DNA of 64,000 nucleotides from Enchytraeus crypticus (taxonomy: Eukaryota > Annelida > Clitellata > Enchytraeida > Enchytraeidae). A model generated the notes under the pieces. The model was not told where the DNA came from. It saw only the letters and a program-made list of their open reading frames with translations, and made no database searches. The translations under genes were made by a program, and so were the position numbers. Where the stretch lies: assembly GCA_905160935.1 (NCBI GenBank), contig CAJHZI010000710.1, positions 1 through 64,000 of the forward strand, read 5' to 3'. Below, piece by piece: positions 20,446-31,462 of this stretch. The stretch's first letter is position 1, and each line of letters opens with the position of its first letter.

Positions 20446-20525
20446 TTGTGCAGCCTATTTATGTATATACATTGCAGGGTATTGATTGTATTGTATTTTA
20501 ATTGTATTGTATTTTCACTATCTCC

Positions 20526-20665
20526 GGCTGGAGCCAGTGGTGATGACGGCAAGACACTCGACCAGGGATCAGTATGTGCAGGGTTCAAATCCTGAGCTTT
20601 CCCATCACTGACATTGCTTTCGAGTGAGAAAACTGACGTTAACATTAGCTTTGCCAGCTTTAAAG
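20526..20665 (+). mobile_element. SINE-A in Fringe intron 7
   Basis: CTGGAGCCAGTGGTGATGAC head; CAGGGTTCAAATCCTG B-box. Confidence 0.9.
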
Positions 20666-20705
20666 TATTGCATATTGTATTTATTACTTATGTTGCATAT
20701 TTCAG

Positions 20706-20800
20706 CGTATTATCTGAAGAAAGAACTCACTGTTGTGCCCTCCATGCACTCACATCTCGAGTTTCTTGAGGGAATTCCCTCCCATGCTCTCCGTGATCAG
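20706..20800 (+). CDS. fng: Fringe exon 8
   Basis: Residues 254-285: SYYLKKELTVVPSMHSHLEF then LEGIPSHALRDQ. It aligns with [20 protein letters not shown]...LHEQ. The acceptor is CATATTTCAG; the donor CAG|GTTGTTG passes straight into a GTT-rich array. Confidence 0.92.
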
Positions 20801-20983
20801 GTTGTTGTTGTTGTTTATGACATACTGTTGTTGTTTCATGACATACGGTTGTTTCATGACATACTGTTGTTGTTTCATGGCATACTGTTGTTGTTTCATG
20901 ACATACTGTTGTTGTTTCATGGCATACTGTTGTAGTTTCATGGCATACTGTTGTTGTTTCATGACATACTGTTGTTGTTTCAT
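20801..20983. repeat. About 21-bp array at Fringe exon 8 donor
   Basis: GTTGTTGTTTCATGACATACT repeated about eight times directly from the donor GTTGTTG. Confidence 0.92.
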
Positions 20984-21125
20984 GGCTGGAGCCAGTGGTG
21001 ATGTCGGTAAGACACTCGACCGCGGATCAGTTTGTGCGGGGTTCAAATCCTGGGCTTTCCCGTCGCTGACATCGCTTTTGGGTGAAGAAACTGACGTTGA
21101 CATTAGCTTTACCAGCCTTTTTTGT
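20984..21125 (+). mobile_element. SINE-A in Fringe intron 8
   Basis: Close to consensus: GATGTCGGTAAGACACTCGA, GCGGGGTTCAAATCCTGGGC. Confidence 0.92.
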
Positions 21126-21504
21126 TGTTTTGCATTTGAACAGCGATTCAACTATAATTCTACTGTTGTACATGACAACATTGAGCACTATGGAACCAAA
21201 TCCAACCGATGTGCTGAATGTGGGGACAATGAATGGAGCGGACCAAAAGTTAATTTATAAGAAGTTGGTATTCAGCCCAAGGAAGGTACTAGCTTGATAG
21301 AGGCTTGCGTGTTGAATGCTGTTACTGAACATTTGGTGGATAGGAAAGATCAGAGAGAAAGGAATTGAACCGCCTATGAAGCTGTTCATAATGACCTGGA
21401 GACATAGTTTTATGCTGAGCTCTTTTTTCTATTTAATTAATTATTTGTTTATTGAATTATTCAATTATTAATTTGTTTATTTTTCTTGATTTGCTTTTCT
21501 ACAG

Positions 21505-21590
21505 ATATCTGTCAGCTATTCTACTTTCTCCAGTGGCAGACAAAATCTTATCAGAATTGATGGGTTTAATAAGACATATGATCCAACGAG
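21505..21590 (+). CDS. fng: Fringe exon 9
   Basis: Residues 286-313 plus a split Arg: ISVSYSTFSSGRQNLIRIDG then FNKTYDPTR. Vertebrate Fringe has VTLSYGMFENKRNAVHVKG...ADPSR. Acceptor TTTTCTACAG, donor GAG|GTCATT, followed by a TC-rich run. Confidence 0.92.
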
Positions 21591-21599
21591 GTCATTGTC

Positions 21600-21624
21600 T
21601 ATTCTCTTTATCTCTCTCTCTTTG

Positions 21625-21663
<39 letters not shown>

Positions 21664-21800
21664 TTGTCTCTCTCTCATTATTTCTCTCTCCCCCTCTCTC
21701 TTTATCTCTCTTGCTCTCTTTCTCTTAATCTCTGTCTTTCTCTCTCTCTCTCTCTTGCTCTCGCTCTCTTTCTCTCTCTCTCTCCCTCTCATTGTCTCTG
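21600..21800. repeat. TC-rich microsatellite after Fringe exon 9
   Basis: (TCTC)n beginning 20 bases past the donor. Confidence 0.95.
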
Positions 21801-22320
21801 CAATATATCTGCTGTCTGTAATACAGCGGTTTTTACCTCATTTTTATCTTTTACTCTTGAAGTATGTTAGCTGAGTGGTATGCCTAGCTGATGTTTAGAT
21901 ATTCAAGTAGATTTACAACAGCAGTCGACATTTCTGACATTCCTCAGCTGTATAGTTTAGAACTATACAAGATTTCTTGGGGTTTTTCTTTTGTACTGTA
22001 AATACAAACAACCGTGCATAGTGATATTATAGTGTGTTGGGCTTGGATTCAATGCAGTGTAAACGAGGAAAGCTTGTTATATTCAAATAGTTACAATAGA
22101 TATGTTATCACAGTGTGTATAAGTAATTCTGTTTTGAAGCAAATTGACGATTTCTAGCTACCGTCACCACAGACGTATAGGTGTATTGCAACTTTTGCTC
22201 ATGATTGTAATCTTGGTTAGGTTCTTTTGTAGCGTAGCATATGATAGTTCTTATGGTATTGATTATTGATATATGATAGATTTTATAAAACTTCTGAATA
22301 TTTTCTTACCGACATTGCCA

Positions 22321-22460
22321 CTGGCTGGAGCTAGTGGCGATGTCGGTAGATACTCGACCGCGGATCAGTATATGAGGGTTCAAATCCTGGTCTAGCCCGT
22401 CACTGACATCGCTTTCGAGTGAGGAAACTGATGTTAACATTATCTTTATTATCTCTTTTT
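22321..22460 (+). mobile_element. SINE-A in Fringe intron 9
   Basis: CTGGAGCTAGTGGCGATGTC head; GAGGGTTCAAATCCTGG. Confidence 0.9.
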
Positions 22461-22489
22461 ATTAACAGCCAGTTTTTCTTATATTTCAG

Positions 22490-22574
22490 ATTTCTCTCAC
22501 TGCACTGTCACCTATATCCACATATTGATTACTGCAGTGTACTGAAGACTTCACCTGTCAATGTTGACACATAG
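22490..22574 (+). CDS. fng: Fringe exon 10, C-terminus and stop
   Basis: Encodes FLSLHCHLYPHIDYCS then a short tail to TAG at 22572. It matches FRSIHCHLYPDTPWC, the conserved C-terminal cysteine pair of Fringe. Acceptor ATATTTCAG. An AATAAA lies at 22732. Confidence 0.93.
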
Positions 22575-22731
22575 AATTCTGCAGTGGAACACGTTGTTAA
22601 GTTAGGTTAGACAAGCTGTTGAATGGTTTAAGTTCCTGCATTGCTGCATATGCTGAACTTCCTTGCTGATTTCAATTCCATCATTATAATTATAAATATT
22701 TATATTTATAGTATTATATTTACGTCTGTGC

Positions 22732-22737
22732 AATAAA
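22732..22737 (+). terminator. Candidate polyadenylation signal of Fringe
   Basis: AATAAA, 158 bases after the Fringe stop codon and followed by TG-rich sequence. It is the first canonical hexamer after the stop. Confidence 0.5.
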
Positions 22738-23239
22738 TCTGTTGAATGACTCAGCTTTTTGTAATGATTATAATTATTGATTGATTGTGTGATTGGCAAT
22801 TGATGCTAATTTATAATTAATTTTTATTTATTTTTTGTCATTGAATTGATTGATTAATTGCTAAGATAATTACTCGACTGATAGATATTTTTCTTCTTTA
22901 ATCAATTATTTACAAGCTGTGGTACGATTGATTGATTGATTTATTAGATGATTAATATTCGCTGATTTACTTTTACTTGTTCCTGTATGGACCATAGATC
23001 ATGTTACTGTTGTATACTGAGATTTGTTGTCTAAACTTGCTTTATATTTACCACTGTTTTGCAATTCCAATAATTTTTGTTGATTTTGTTGAATCTACTT
23101 GACAGTGTTGCAGTTCATTTGTAGTTCAATCATTTGTCGTTTTATTTCTGTCTCTCTTTTTAGCTCTCTACGTATTTCTTTTTATCTGTCTATGGCTCTC
23201 TTTATATCTATCTGTCTCTTTGTATCCGTGTCTCTCTCT

Positions 23240-23410
<171 letters not shown>

Positions 23411-23607
23411 TCTCTCTCTCTATCTGTCAATGTCTCTCTTTGTAACTGTCTATGTCTCTCTCTGTATCTGTCAATGTCTCTCTTTGTATCTCTCTAGATC
23501 TACCAGGCTGTTTTTACGTCGTCTGCTGCTGATCCAGTTTATAAGTTTTATTTGACTTGGTAGTACCTACTGTGTTTAATATATACTATGAGTTGAATCG
23601 GGTCAGA

Positions 23608-23730
23608 CTTGTGGCTTAGTGACACAATCGTTCGACAGCGGATCAGCAGTTGCAGGGTTCAAATCCAGAGCTCTCTCCGTCACTGACATGCTATCAAACA
23701 AGAGATTGACGTTAAACTTGACTAGTACTC
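23608..23730 (+). mobile_element. SINE-A variant
   Basis: Different head (TTGTGGCTTAGTGACACAAT) with the SINE-A B-box region and CGTCACTGACATGCT body; same subfamily as 49775-49920. Confidence 0.8.
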
Positions 23731-23764
23731 TATCATAATTCAGTAGTTATTTTAAGTTCGTTTT

Positions 23765-24070
23765 TCTACATTCACACTGATCAAGTGTTTCCTACATTCA
23801 CGTTGATCAAGTATTTTCTACATTCACGTTGATCAAATGTTTCCTACATTCAATTGATCAAGTGTTTTCTACATTCACACTGATCAAGTGTTTCCTACAT
23901 TCACGTTGATCAAGTGTTTCCTACATTCAATTGATCAAGTGTTTCCTATATTCACATTGATGAAGTTTTTTCAACATTCACATTGATCAAGTGTTTTCCA
24001 CATTCACATTGATCAAGTGTTTTCCACATTCACATTGATCAAGTGTTTTCCACATTCACATTGAAAACTT
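23765..24070. repeat. About 26-bp array
   Basis: About 11 units of CTACATTCACATTGATCAAG with TGTTTTC. A stray AATAAA follows at 24102. Confidence 0.92.
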
Positions 24071-24424
24071 GCACTTCACTTGCTACCACGTCTTGATGGT
24101 GTAATAAAGATACATATATATTGATCAAGTGCTTGTAACATTCACAATGGTTTCAATTGCTAATTTTGTGCTTCTATAGAGATCAATTTTATCTCTGTGC
24201 CTTATAGTGACTGACAGAATACATTAATCTTTGTTTTTTCTAATTGTGTATATGATTTATTTGTACATAAATTATTCCACAATTAATCTGTGTAGTATAA
24301 TATTTATTGTACGATAGAATGTGTTTTCTTTTTCCTATGTTATATATGTTGCTACTGTTTTCTATATTTTTTCGTTTTTTCTATCTTTTGAAATCTACAA
24401 TAAATGTCAGGATTTATTAATAAT

Positions 24425-24500
24425 AGTAAATGGTTTAACGTTCGTTTTCTCACCCAGAGGGATCAGATCAGGACGTCCCCCCATCGCAAGTCACCACTAA
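24425..24500 (-). mobile_element. LINE-A 3' tail fragment
   Basis: TTTAACGTTCGTTTTCTCAC then GGACGTCCCCCCATCGC. Confidence 0.6.
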
Positions 24501-25350
24501 TCGGTTCAATCAAAAGAACTAAGAAAAATCATGTGAGGATAACATCTTATCAGTAAAAATTATGAGCTGATATCAGCTTATCAGGATAAAATCATGTGCT
24601 GATAACAGCTTATCAGGATAACATTATGTGCTATTTATTTCAGCATCTTTTCCATACATTGTATAGTGCAAAGAGTTCACTACTTGGTTGATTGTCAATG
24701 TTGTGTAAATCCTTAACAACAGTGTATCAGCTAGAATCATGTGCAATCTATTTATTTGTTTATTTTCTTGTTCTATCTTTGCATTTGTTCATTTCTTGCC
24801 TATCATTCCTCTGTAATATACCAGGGTGCGTATTTTAATTGTACAATAGAGACGTTCAGTAGTATAGGAAGCGCATTGATACTATGACTCTGTCATATGA
24901 GTAAGTCCGTAAGTTTCTAACTTATCGTTTACTATAGTCACAGAGTATGCGTGTACCTTTGTAAATTTAGTTTCGATTTTATGAAAATTGGCGTACTTAT
25001 GTTGAGTTGTACATGAATTTTAGACTTAGTAATTATGAACGGTATCTTTGTGCTATGTGTAATCATGTGTATATCTGTTTCACAAATATTATTTTTATGA
25101 CAAACTTTGTAATAAATACAGTATATACTTGTACACGTGAATGTATTTTAAACAGCAATTAGGCCTATGTAATTTTCTATGTATTTTATTTAATTGTAAA
25201 TATATTCTTAATGTATTTAATATATAAATGTACTTAACATATTCTTAATGTATTATGTACAACTTCACGTGTCGTTGAGGACGCTTGCGCAAAAACTGAG
25301 GAAGGTAACGGGAAACTTCCCCAGAATCAATATTTTCCCAAGCTCGATGC
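24500..25350. other. No gene seen
   Basis: AT-rich, a few TATCAGGATAA repeats at 24555-24620; no supported frame. Confidence 0.5.
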
Positions 25351-25356
25351 AAATAT

Positions 25357-25389
25357 ACATGTATGTATGTATGTATGTATGTATGTATG

Positions 25390-25466
<77 letters not shown>

Positions 25467-25525
25467 ATATGCAGAGAGTGAGAGTGCGCTAGGCAGAGAG
25501 TGAGAGAGAGAGAGAGAGAGAAGGG
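25357..25525. repeat. ATGT / TA / GA microsatellite
   Basis: (ATGT)n, then a long (TA)n, then GAGAGA. Confidence 0.95.
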
Positions 25526-25834
25526 AAATGTCATCTTTTGTTTAATTGGTATTATATTATTGATGATGTGTTAAAATTATTACCAATAATGACTAGTATG
25601 TAATTTCTCAGATGTTAAATAGAGAGTAAATATTCTACCAAATGAAAGCTGTTTTGTGCTTGTCGATGACTTTAAACAGTTTCTCTTATTGTAAGAAGAC
25701 AGACGCACAAAATTACTCGTTGTTTAAACAACAGAGGTGCTTCATCAAGTTCTCTGTCAAATGTAAATGCAAATAACACTGAAGGAAGATATGAATGTTG
25801 AATCTTGTTTCAATATTATGTAGGCCTATCTGAA

Positions 25835-25956
25835 TTATTTATTACTAAATTTTGAAATAATTAAATCGTAACTTCTCCGTAATTTTACTCTGATTGTTTT
25901 TAAACTCTCATTCCTTTCACACGATCCCGTGAGATCATTTGTGTTCATAGGCTCAG
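25835..25956 (-). CDS. Orphan terminal exon, unrecognised protein
   Basis: After acceptor TCACTGCACAG it encodes EPMNTNDLTGSCERNESLKT and IRVKLRRSYDLIISKFSNK, then TAA overlapping an AATAAA. That is a typical C-terminal exon in AT-rich DNA. The exon starts two bases into a codon, which fits the phase of the candidate exon at 27339-27398. The array at 25949-26240 repeats its acceptor (AGCTGTCACTGCACAG). I do not recognise the protein. Confidence 0.4.
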
Positions 25957-26240
25957 CTGTGCAGTGACAGCAGCTGTGCAGTGACAGCAGCTGTGCATTA
26001 GCAGCAGCTGTGCAGTGACAGCAGCTGTGCATTAGCAGCAGCTGTGCAGTGACAGCAGCTGTGCATTAGCAGCAGCTGTGCATTAGCAGCAGCTGTGCAT
26101 TAGCAGCAGCTGTGCAGTGACAGCAGCTGTGCAGTGACAGCAGCTGTGCAGTGACAGCAGCTGTGTAGTGACAGCAGCTGTGCAGTGACAGCAGCTGTGC
26201 AATGACATCAGCTGTACAGTGACAGCAGGTGTGCAGTGAT
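25949..26240. repeat. 17-bp array CAGCAGCTGTGCAGTGA
   Basis: About 17 units. On the minus strand each is an acceptor-like CTGTCACTGCACAG matching the acceptor of the orphan exon ending at 25956. Confidence 0.95.
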
Positions 26241-26289
26241 AGTTCGTAATAAATTAAATTATAACAAATATAGGCCTTAGGGATTGTTT

Positions 26290-26495
26290 GGTGTTTTGTA
26301 GGTAGTTGATTTGTGTATGTGTTTTAGTGCGTGTGTGTGTAGGTATGTGTGTAGGTAGGTGTGTAGGTATGTGTGTAGGTATGTGTGTAGGTGTGTGTGT
26401 AGCTATGTGTGTAGGTGTGTGTGTAAGTATGTGTGTAGGTATGTGTGTAGGTATGTGTGTAGGTGTGTGTGTAAGTATGTGTGTAGGTATGTGCT
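26290..26495. repeat. GTGTGTAGGTAT array
   Basis: GT-rich 10-12 bp units; frames across it are low-complexity. Confidence 0.95.
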
Positions 26496-26524
26496 GAAGT
26501 ACTTAGATATTCTCTCGCCACATT

Positions 26525-26681
26525 TTCTCTATCTCTCTCTCACACACACACACACTCTCACACGCTGTCTCTCTCTTTCTCACACTCTCAATCTCTCTCT
26601 CTCTCTCTCTCGCTGTCTCTCTCTCTTTCTCACTGTATCTTTTTCTCTCTCTCTCTCACATACACACTCTCATACACACTA

Positions 26682-26732
<51 letters not shown>

Positions 26733-26735
26733 TTG

Positions 26736-26787
<52 letters not shown>

Positions 26788-26795
26788 CTGCTCTG
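26525..26795. repeat. TC/CA-rich microsatellite
   Basis: (CTCT)n with CACACA blocks, ending in CTGCTCTGTAG. Confidence 0.95.
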
Positions 26796-26800
26796 TAGGA

Positions 26801-26925
26801 GTTCATTTCTATTCCAGTGTAAGACCGGATATTATATCTCGAGTGATGGATGCAAATGAATCCACGGTTCAGGATTTATCGACGACTGTTGATATAACAA
26901 AACCAGAAGCTATTTCACATTAGTT
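26801..26925 (+). other. Possible exon fragment before the TACATTAGCTG array
   Basis: After CTGCTCTGTAG one frame reads VHFYSSVRPDIISRVMDANE then STVQDLSTTVDITKPEAISH and a TAG that is also the first unit of the next array. It could be a terminal exon; no family recognised and no partner exon found. Confidence 0.25.
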
Positions 26926-27312
26926 GTACTACATTAGTTGTACTGAATTAGTTGTACTACATTAGCTGTACTACATTAGCTGTACTACATTAGCTGTACT
27001 ACATTAGCTGTACTACATTAGCTGTACTACATTAGCTGTACTACATTATCTGTACTACATTAGCTGTACTACATTAGCTGTACTACATTAGCTGCACTAC
27101 ATTAGCTGTACTACATTAGCTGTACTACATTAGTTGTACTACATTAGTTGTACTACATTAGCTGTACTACATTAGCTGTACTACATTAGCTGTACTACAT
27201 TAGCTGTACTACATTAGCTGTACTACATTAGCTGTACTACATTAGCTGTACTACATTAGCTATACTACATTAGATATACTACATTAGCTGTACTACATTA
27301 GCTGTACTAATA
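26926..27312. repeat. 15-bp array CTACATTAGCTGTA
   Basis: About 26 units of ACTACATTAGCTGT. Confidence 0.97.
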
Positions 27313-27338
27313 TGGTAATTGAATCCGGTGACTCTTAC

Positions 27339-27398
27339 CTGTCAGTGTCAAGTGTTCTATCAACTCTGCCATTGATGAGTCACTTGCTGTCTGATCCC
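27339..27398 (-). CDS. Orphan internal exon, unrecognised protein
   Basis: 60 bases between TTATGATGCAG and the strong donor ACAG|GTAAGA. Only one phase is open, reading DQTASDSSMAELIEHLTLT. Joined to 25956 it stays in frame. The plus strand across the same bases is also open in one frame (SSVLSTLPLMSHLLSDPL), so the strand is not certain. Confidence 0.3.
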
Positions 27399-27554
27399 CT
27401 GCATCATAACTGTCTCAGTATGAACACAGCTAATCTATCAATCAATCGATAAGTAAAGCAGTTGGTAAAGCTCTCCGAGTGGATTTCAGAGGCGCGATTA
27501 CTCGTGTGATGAGAATTACACCTCTTAGAACTTGAAACAAGCGCTAGAGTAACA

Positions 27555-27845
27555 GCAACAACAATATCATCGTCATCTTCTTCCTTTGAATCCAGTTTAA
27601 CTAGGGTCAGGATAAGAATAGACCTCCACTCGTATCTGTCCCATATCATATCATCAGTCAATCCCCCAATTCCCATTCGTTTAAGAAAATTTTGTAACGG
27701 TTTCTAGAGGCCAGGCGCTCAACAATTGAATGTTCTGACGCTGGTTTGGATCATAGTGAACTGTCACTTTTTACGACACGTGCAGTCCACGGTTAGTCTA
27801 TTCTTCAGCAACCCGGGCGCAACGCGGGTATTGAATAAGTAGCAT
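27555..27845 (-). mobile_element. R5 dispersed repeat
   Basis: Longest R5 copy: CATCATCTTC-like start, CCAGTTTAACTAGGGTCAGG, GCCAGGCGCTCAACAA, GGTTAGTCTATTCTTCAGCA. Confidence 0.8.
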
Positions 27846-28244
27846 CAACACGGTGAAATACTGCTATAGCTAATGACAACATCAAGCACTATAGAGCAAA
27901 TCTCAATTCGATAATAAATGCAACGTCCAAGCTTCAGATGTTTTTGTTGCATCCTGAAAATAGATAGTAGACTAACTGTCACTAACCGATAACTGCATGA
28001 ATTCGAATGAGTCAGCTAACGCGGGAAAGCTTTTATAAACCTCATACAGTGTACATGTACATCTGACTAAATTCTGCATTATCTCAAGGTAAAAATTGAC
28101 GTGTTCTAACCAACATGTTAGTCCATGGGGTGTTTGTAAGTATGCTACACAGAAAACAATTAATAGGAATTTGTTTCTTGAACTTTGCAATACGACAAAA
28201 TATTCTTAAAGTGGCAATAGCGCTTAATTACTCTCGGTTTCTGT

Positions 28245-28414
28245 TGCTGCTTCAGCTGTTTTACTACTGCCTTAGCTGCTCTACTGCTGCATTAGCTGCT
28301 TCCTCAGCTGCTCTACTGCTGCATCAGTTGCTGCCTAAGCTTCTCCACTGCTGCTTTAGTAGCTGCCTCAACTACTCTACTGCTGCTCTAGCTGCTGCCT
28401 CAGCTGCTTTTCAG
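28245..28414. repeat. CTGCTGCCTCAG array
   Basis: Irregular units of GCTGCCTCAGCTGCTCTACT ending in the acceptor-like CAGCTGCTTTTCAG. Confidence 0.9.
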
Positions 28415-28520
28415 TTCTGTTGTCACGTGACGCGGCTCTGGAATGAGATTCAGAGGTTGAACTCGTTGAGGTGGAAGACTTTCAGGATTCCTCAGTCTCT
28501 CCAGTACTATGCCGCTCTTA
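28415..28520 (+). CDS. Orphan exon candidate, open on both strands
   Basis: GC-richer island after a pyrimidine-rich acceptor (CAGCTGCTTTTCAG). Plus frame: FCCHVTRLWNEIQRLNSLRW then KTFRIPQSLQYY. The minus frame is also open and protein-like (LRNPESLPPQRVQPLNLIPE). Good polypyrimidine on the plus strand favours plus. It contains GTCACGTGAC at 28422. Function unknown. Confidence 0.3.
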
Positions 28521-28569
28521 CTCCTTCTTCTCTTTCTCTCTCTCTCTCTCTCTCTTTCCCCCTCCTCAC

Positions 28570-28868
28570 TGCCTGTATGCCTGTATCAGCGTTGTCTCAC
28601 TGCCTGTTCGGTGTTGTCTCACTGCTTGTATGCCTGTGTCAGCATTGCCTCTCTACATGTATGCCTGTGTCAGCATTGCCTCTCTACTTGTATGCCTGTG
28701 TCAGCGTTGTCTCTCTACTTCTATGCCTGTGTCAGTGTTGTCTCTCTCTACTTGTATGCCTGTGTCAGTGTTGTTTCTCTACTTGTATGCCTGTGTCAGT
28801 GTTGTATCTCTGCTTGTATGCCTGTGTCAGTGTTGTCTCTCTACTTGTATTCCTGTGTCAGTCTGTAC
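28570..28868. repeat. About 31-bp array
   Basis: About ten units of CTACTTGTATGCCTGTGTCAG with TGTTGTCTCT. Confidence 0.95.
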
Positions 28869-28965
28869 TGGATTGGGATGCCGGTAGGATGCAGTGACGC
28901 GTTACATCGCATCAAGTGATTCATCCAGTCAGGTGGAAAAGATGGCAGAGTCCGGCACTGCTGGA
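28845..28965 (-). CDS. Orphan exon candidate, open on both strands
   Basis: On the minus strand, between TTCCCCCAG and TACAA|GTAGAG, it reads QQCRTLPSFPPDWMNHLMRC then NASLHPTGIPIQYRLTQEY. The array at 28570-28860 repeats that donor with 18 exon bases. On the plus strand the same junction is an acceptor (CCTGTGTCAG) opening LYWIGMPVGCSDALHRIK and a stop. A short exon exists here in one orientation or the other; I cannot decide which, and I do not recognise either product. Confidence 0.3.
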
Positions 28966-29124
28966 CTGGGGGAACATCTCCAGAGGTGGGGGGTCAGTGT
29001 CTGAGGGAGTATATGCTGGGAGGGGAAATCTGAAAGTGTTCGGAAAAATTTGCTTACTAATTTTACAAATTGGATCTTTAACTATATTTACTGATATCCA
29101 TATTGGTATATACTATTTATCTAG

Positions 29125-29425
29125 TGATAGGTAGTGTAAACAGGATTGTTTTCTCAGGGAATGACGCCCAGTCCAGTAAATTTTAACCGAAGCTGAGGAA
29201 GGCATAAGGGGCCCGCCTCGTCATAAGCAGAATCCCCAAGATAATTTTATATAATAGCAAGAATGAGTAGCCTACATGTATTTGCTAGAGGATTTAAAGT
29301 TCCACTCATATGTAGACATGAAGAGAATAACGGAAGACAGAAAAGGGTAGAGGCGTTATTTATCATGGACCTGCCAGTAGGCAGTGCACTAAGAGAGAAA
29401 GAGCTAAGAGGTCTCTTGACATTGT
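29125..29425 (+). mobile_element. R6 repeat ending in a LINE-C tail
   Basis: ACAGGATTGTTTTCTCAGGG start, CTGAGGAAGGCATAAGGGGC, then LINE-C-like AACGGAAGACAGAAAAGGGT and CCTGCCAGTAGGCAGTGCAC. The same order is found in reverse at 47205-47445. Confidence 0.75.
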
Positions 29426-29446
29426 GACTGAGTGTATCAAGTCGTT

Positions 29447-29600
29447 AGGTGACTGATATCATCATGGACGATGAGATAGGTGACTGATATCATCATGGAC
29501 GATGAGTTAGGTGACTGATATCATTATGGATGATGAGATAGGTGATTGGTATCATCATGGATGATGAGTTAGGTTATTGATATCATCATGGATGATAAAT
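29447..29600. repeat. 31-bp array
   Basis: Five units of GTGACTGATATCATCATGGA with CGATGAGATAG. Confidence 0.95.
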
Positions 29601-29679
29601 TTCTAGTAGTTTCATCCACAGCCACACTGACATTAGAACCACGAACCTATGGGTCTCAGACTGGAGTCTTAAGCGATAG

Positions 29680-29860
29680 TCTAACAAATTAGAGCAAGAA
29701 ATGTCTGGAATTGTGCTGGGCTTATGCAGCAGCGGAAGTCCAGGAGTTGTGGACGCCATGACGTAGGACTCTGGTCCCCGAGGTTCCAGTAGGAAGGGTT
29801 CCGCATGATTTGCAGCTCCGTGACAGTCGATCAGAACTCAAAGGGCGAAAAGTTAATATC
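29680..29860. other. GC-rich island with several open frames
   Basis: About 180 bases of GC-rich, CpG-containing sequence in an AT-rich setting. The minus strand is open in two frames (one reads MRNPSYWNLGDQSPTSWRPQ, another SYVMASTTPGLPLLHKPSTI). No good splice sites of matching phase were found. It may be an exon or a first exon of the same orphan gene as 27339-28965. Confidence 0.25.
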
Positions 29861-30044
29861 TTCAATTATCCTGCAGTCCAATACACTGTGTGTGATTTAT
29901 GCGCAACATTCACTTTCTCGACACTCTGTCAGTCTACTTGTGTCCTATCACGTGTGCTAGAGATACGAAAGTGAATTCAACGACAACTTGCTGTGTTCAG
30001 AGGAGACGACTAGCACACATTAAGCGAGGATATAAAGAAATAAT

Positions 30045-30105
30045 AGATAATAAAATGTTCACGTCCGTTTCCTCATACAAGGATGATGTCCTGGACGTCT
30101 ACTAA
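30045..30105 (-). mobile_element. LINE-A 3' tail fragment
   Basis: TTCACGTCCGTTTCCTCATA and GATGATGTCCTGGACGTC. Confidence 0.7.
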
Positions 30106-30299
30106 TAAATAATACACATAATGTTTAGAATATTATAATATAATATTATATTATAATATTATATTATAATTGATATAAAACGATTATGAACAATGTGTAT
30201 AATTATCCTTAAAAGTCTATCAAACGAAATTCAGATTTAGTGATTTAGGAAAACATTTAGCGCGATTCGAATACTAGAATAAGTAATAGTAGGCTTATT

Positions 30300-30805
30300 T
30301 AAGCCTACTATTACAGCACCAGGTACTGCTGTTGAAGCACCAGGTACTACTATTGAAGCACCAGGTACTACTATTGAAGCACCAGGTATTACTGTCGAAG
30401 CACCAGGTATTACTGTTGACGCATCAGGTACTGCTGTAACACACCAGGTATTACCTTTAAAGTACCAGGCACTATTGTTAAAGCACCAGTTACTATTGTT
30501 AGAGCACCAGGTACTACTGTTGAAGCACCAGGTACTACTGTTGAAGCACCAGGCAGTACTGATGAGGCACCAGAGCACCAGGTACTACTGATGAAGCACC
30601 AGGCACTATTGTTGAAGCACCAGACACTACTGATGAGGCACCAAAGCACCATGTACTACTGATGAAGCACCAGGCACTATTGTTGAAGCACCAGGCACTA
30701 CTGATGAGGCACCAGAGCACCAGGTACTACTGATGAAGAACCAGAAACTACTGTTGAACCACCAGGCACTACTGATGAGGCACCAGACCACCAGACACTA
30801 CAGCT
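30300..30805. repeat. About 27-bp array GAAGCACCAGGTACTACTGT
   Basis: About 18 irregular units; frames are open on the minus strand but repetitive, and no flanking exon was recognised. Confidence 0.92.
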
Positions 30806-31064
30806 GGAGCAGCAGAACTATGGATAGATGAGTTTGGCTGGAGAGCAGTGAAGCATTAATGAGATAACGTAATCTGCGAGCCCGGCATACAACTAATATC
30901 ACTCGTGTATACATACCGAGTCCTGTCTCATTACAAACAGTGTCCAGTTTCAATGTACATACAGATGTATCAACATTTCAATCGTACCTCTCTAAACTGA
31001 AGGTTCAAAGCACACATTTCTGCTAAATTGCTCATATGGAAATATTCAGCCCTTATACTCGGTT

Positions 31065-31330
31065 TAAGGGCTGAATATTTTCCCCCAGGATTAAATGGTA
31101 ATTAATCCATCTAATTGAGGAAGGCAATGGGAAACCACCTCAGAAGCATTACTTTTCGCAAGCTATAGACTACATAAGGCATGTATAAGGCATAGATTTT
31201 GTGAAGAGATTAACTTATTGATCTAAGAAGTGCTCTTATGGAGCGAGAAAGCAGAATTGGAGTATGAATATGTACATTGAACCTGCCACTTGGCAGTGCA
31301 TTGAAGAGAGAGAGAGAGGGAGAGAGAGAG
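31065..31330 (+). mobile_element. R4 dispersed repeat
   Basis: CCCCAGGATTAAATGGTAAT start, GAGGAAGGCAATGGGAAACC, end CCTGCCACTTGGCAGTGCAT then GAGAGA. Confidence 0.8.
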
Positions 31331-31364
31331 AGATCACCACTGGCTCCAGCCAGTGATCCACAGG

Positions 31365-31462
31365 CTCACACTGTTTCATACAGTCTCATACTGTCTCATA
31401 CTGTCTCATACTGTCTCATATCGTCTCATACTGTCTCATACTGTCTCATACTGTCTCATACT
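31365..31462. repeat. 10-bp array TGTCTCATAC
   Basis: About ten units. A 23-base SINE-A head fragment (ACTGGCTCCAGCC) abuts it at 31335. Confidence 0.95.

Noticed and set aside
20027-20485. 152-residue plus-strand ORF as a separate gene
   Set aside because: Its first part is Fringe exon 7 and the rest is read-through of the 39-bp array; treated as an exon plus a repeat.
28422-28431. GTCACGTGAC as a lysosomal-gene (CLEAR) promoter element
   Set aside because: It matches the motif, but it lies inside a candidate exon 15 kb from TPC1 with no promoter context.
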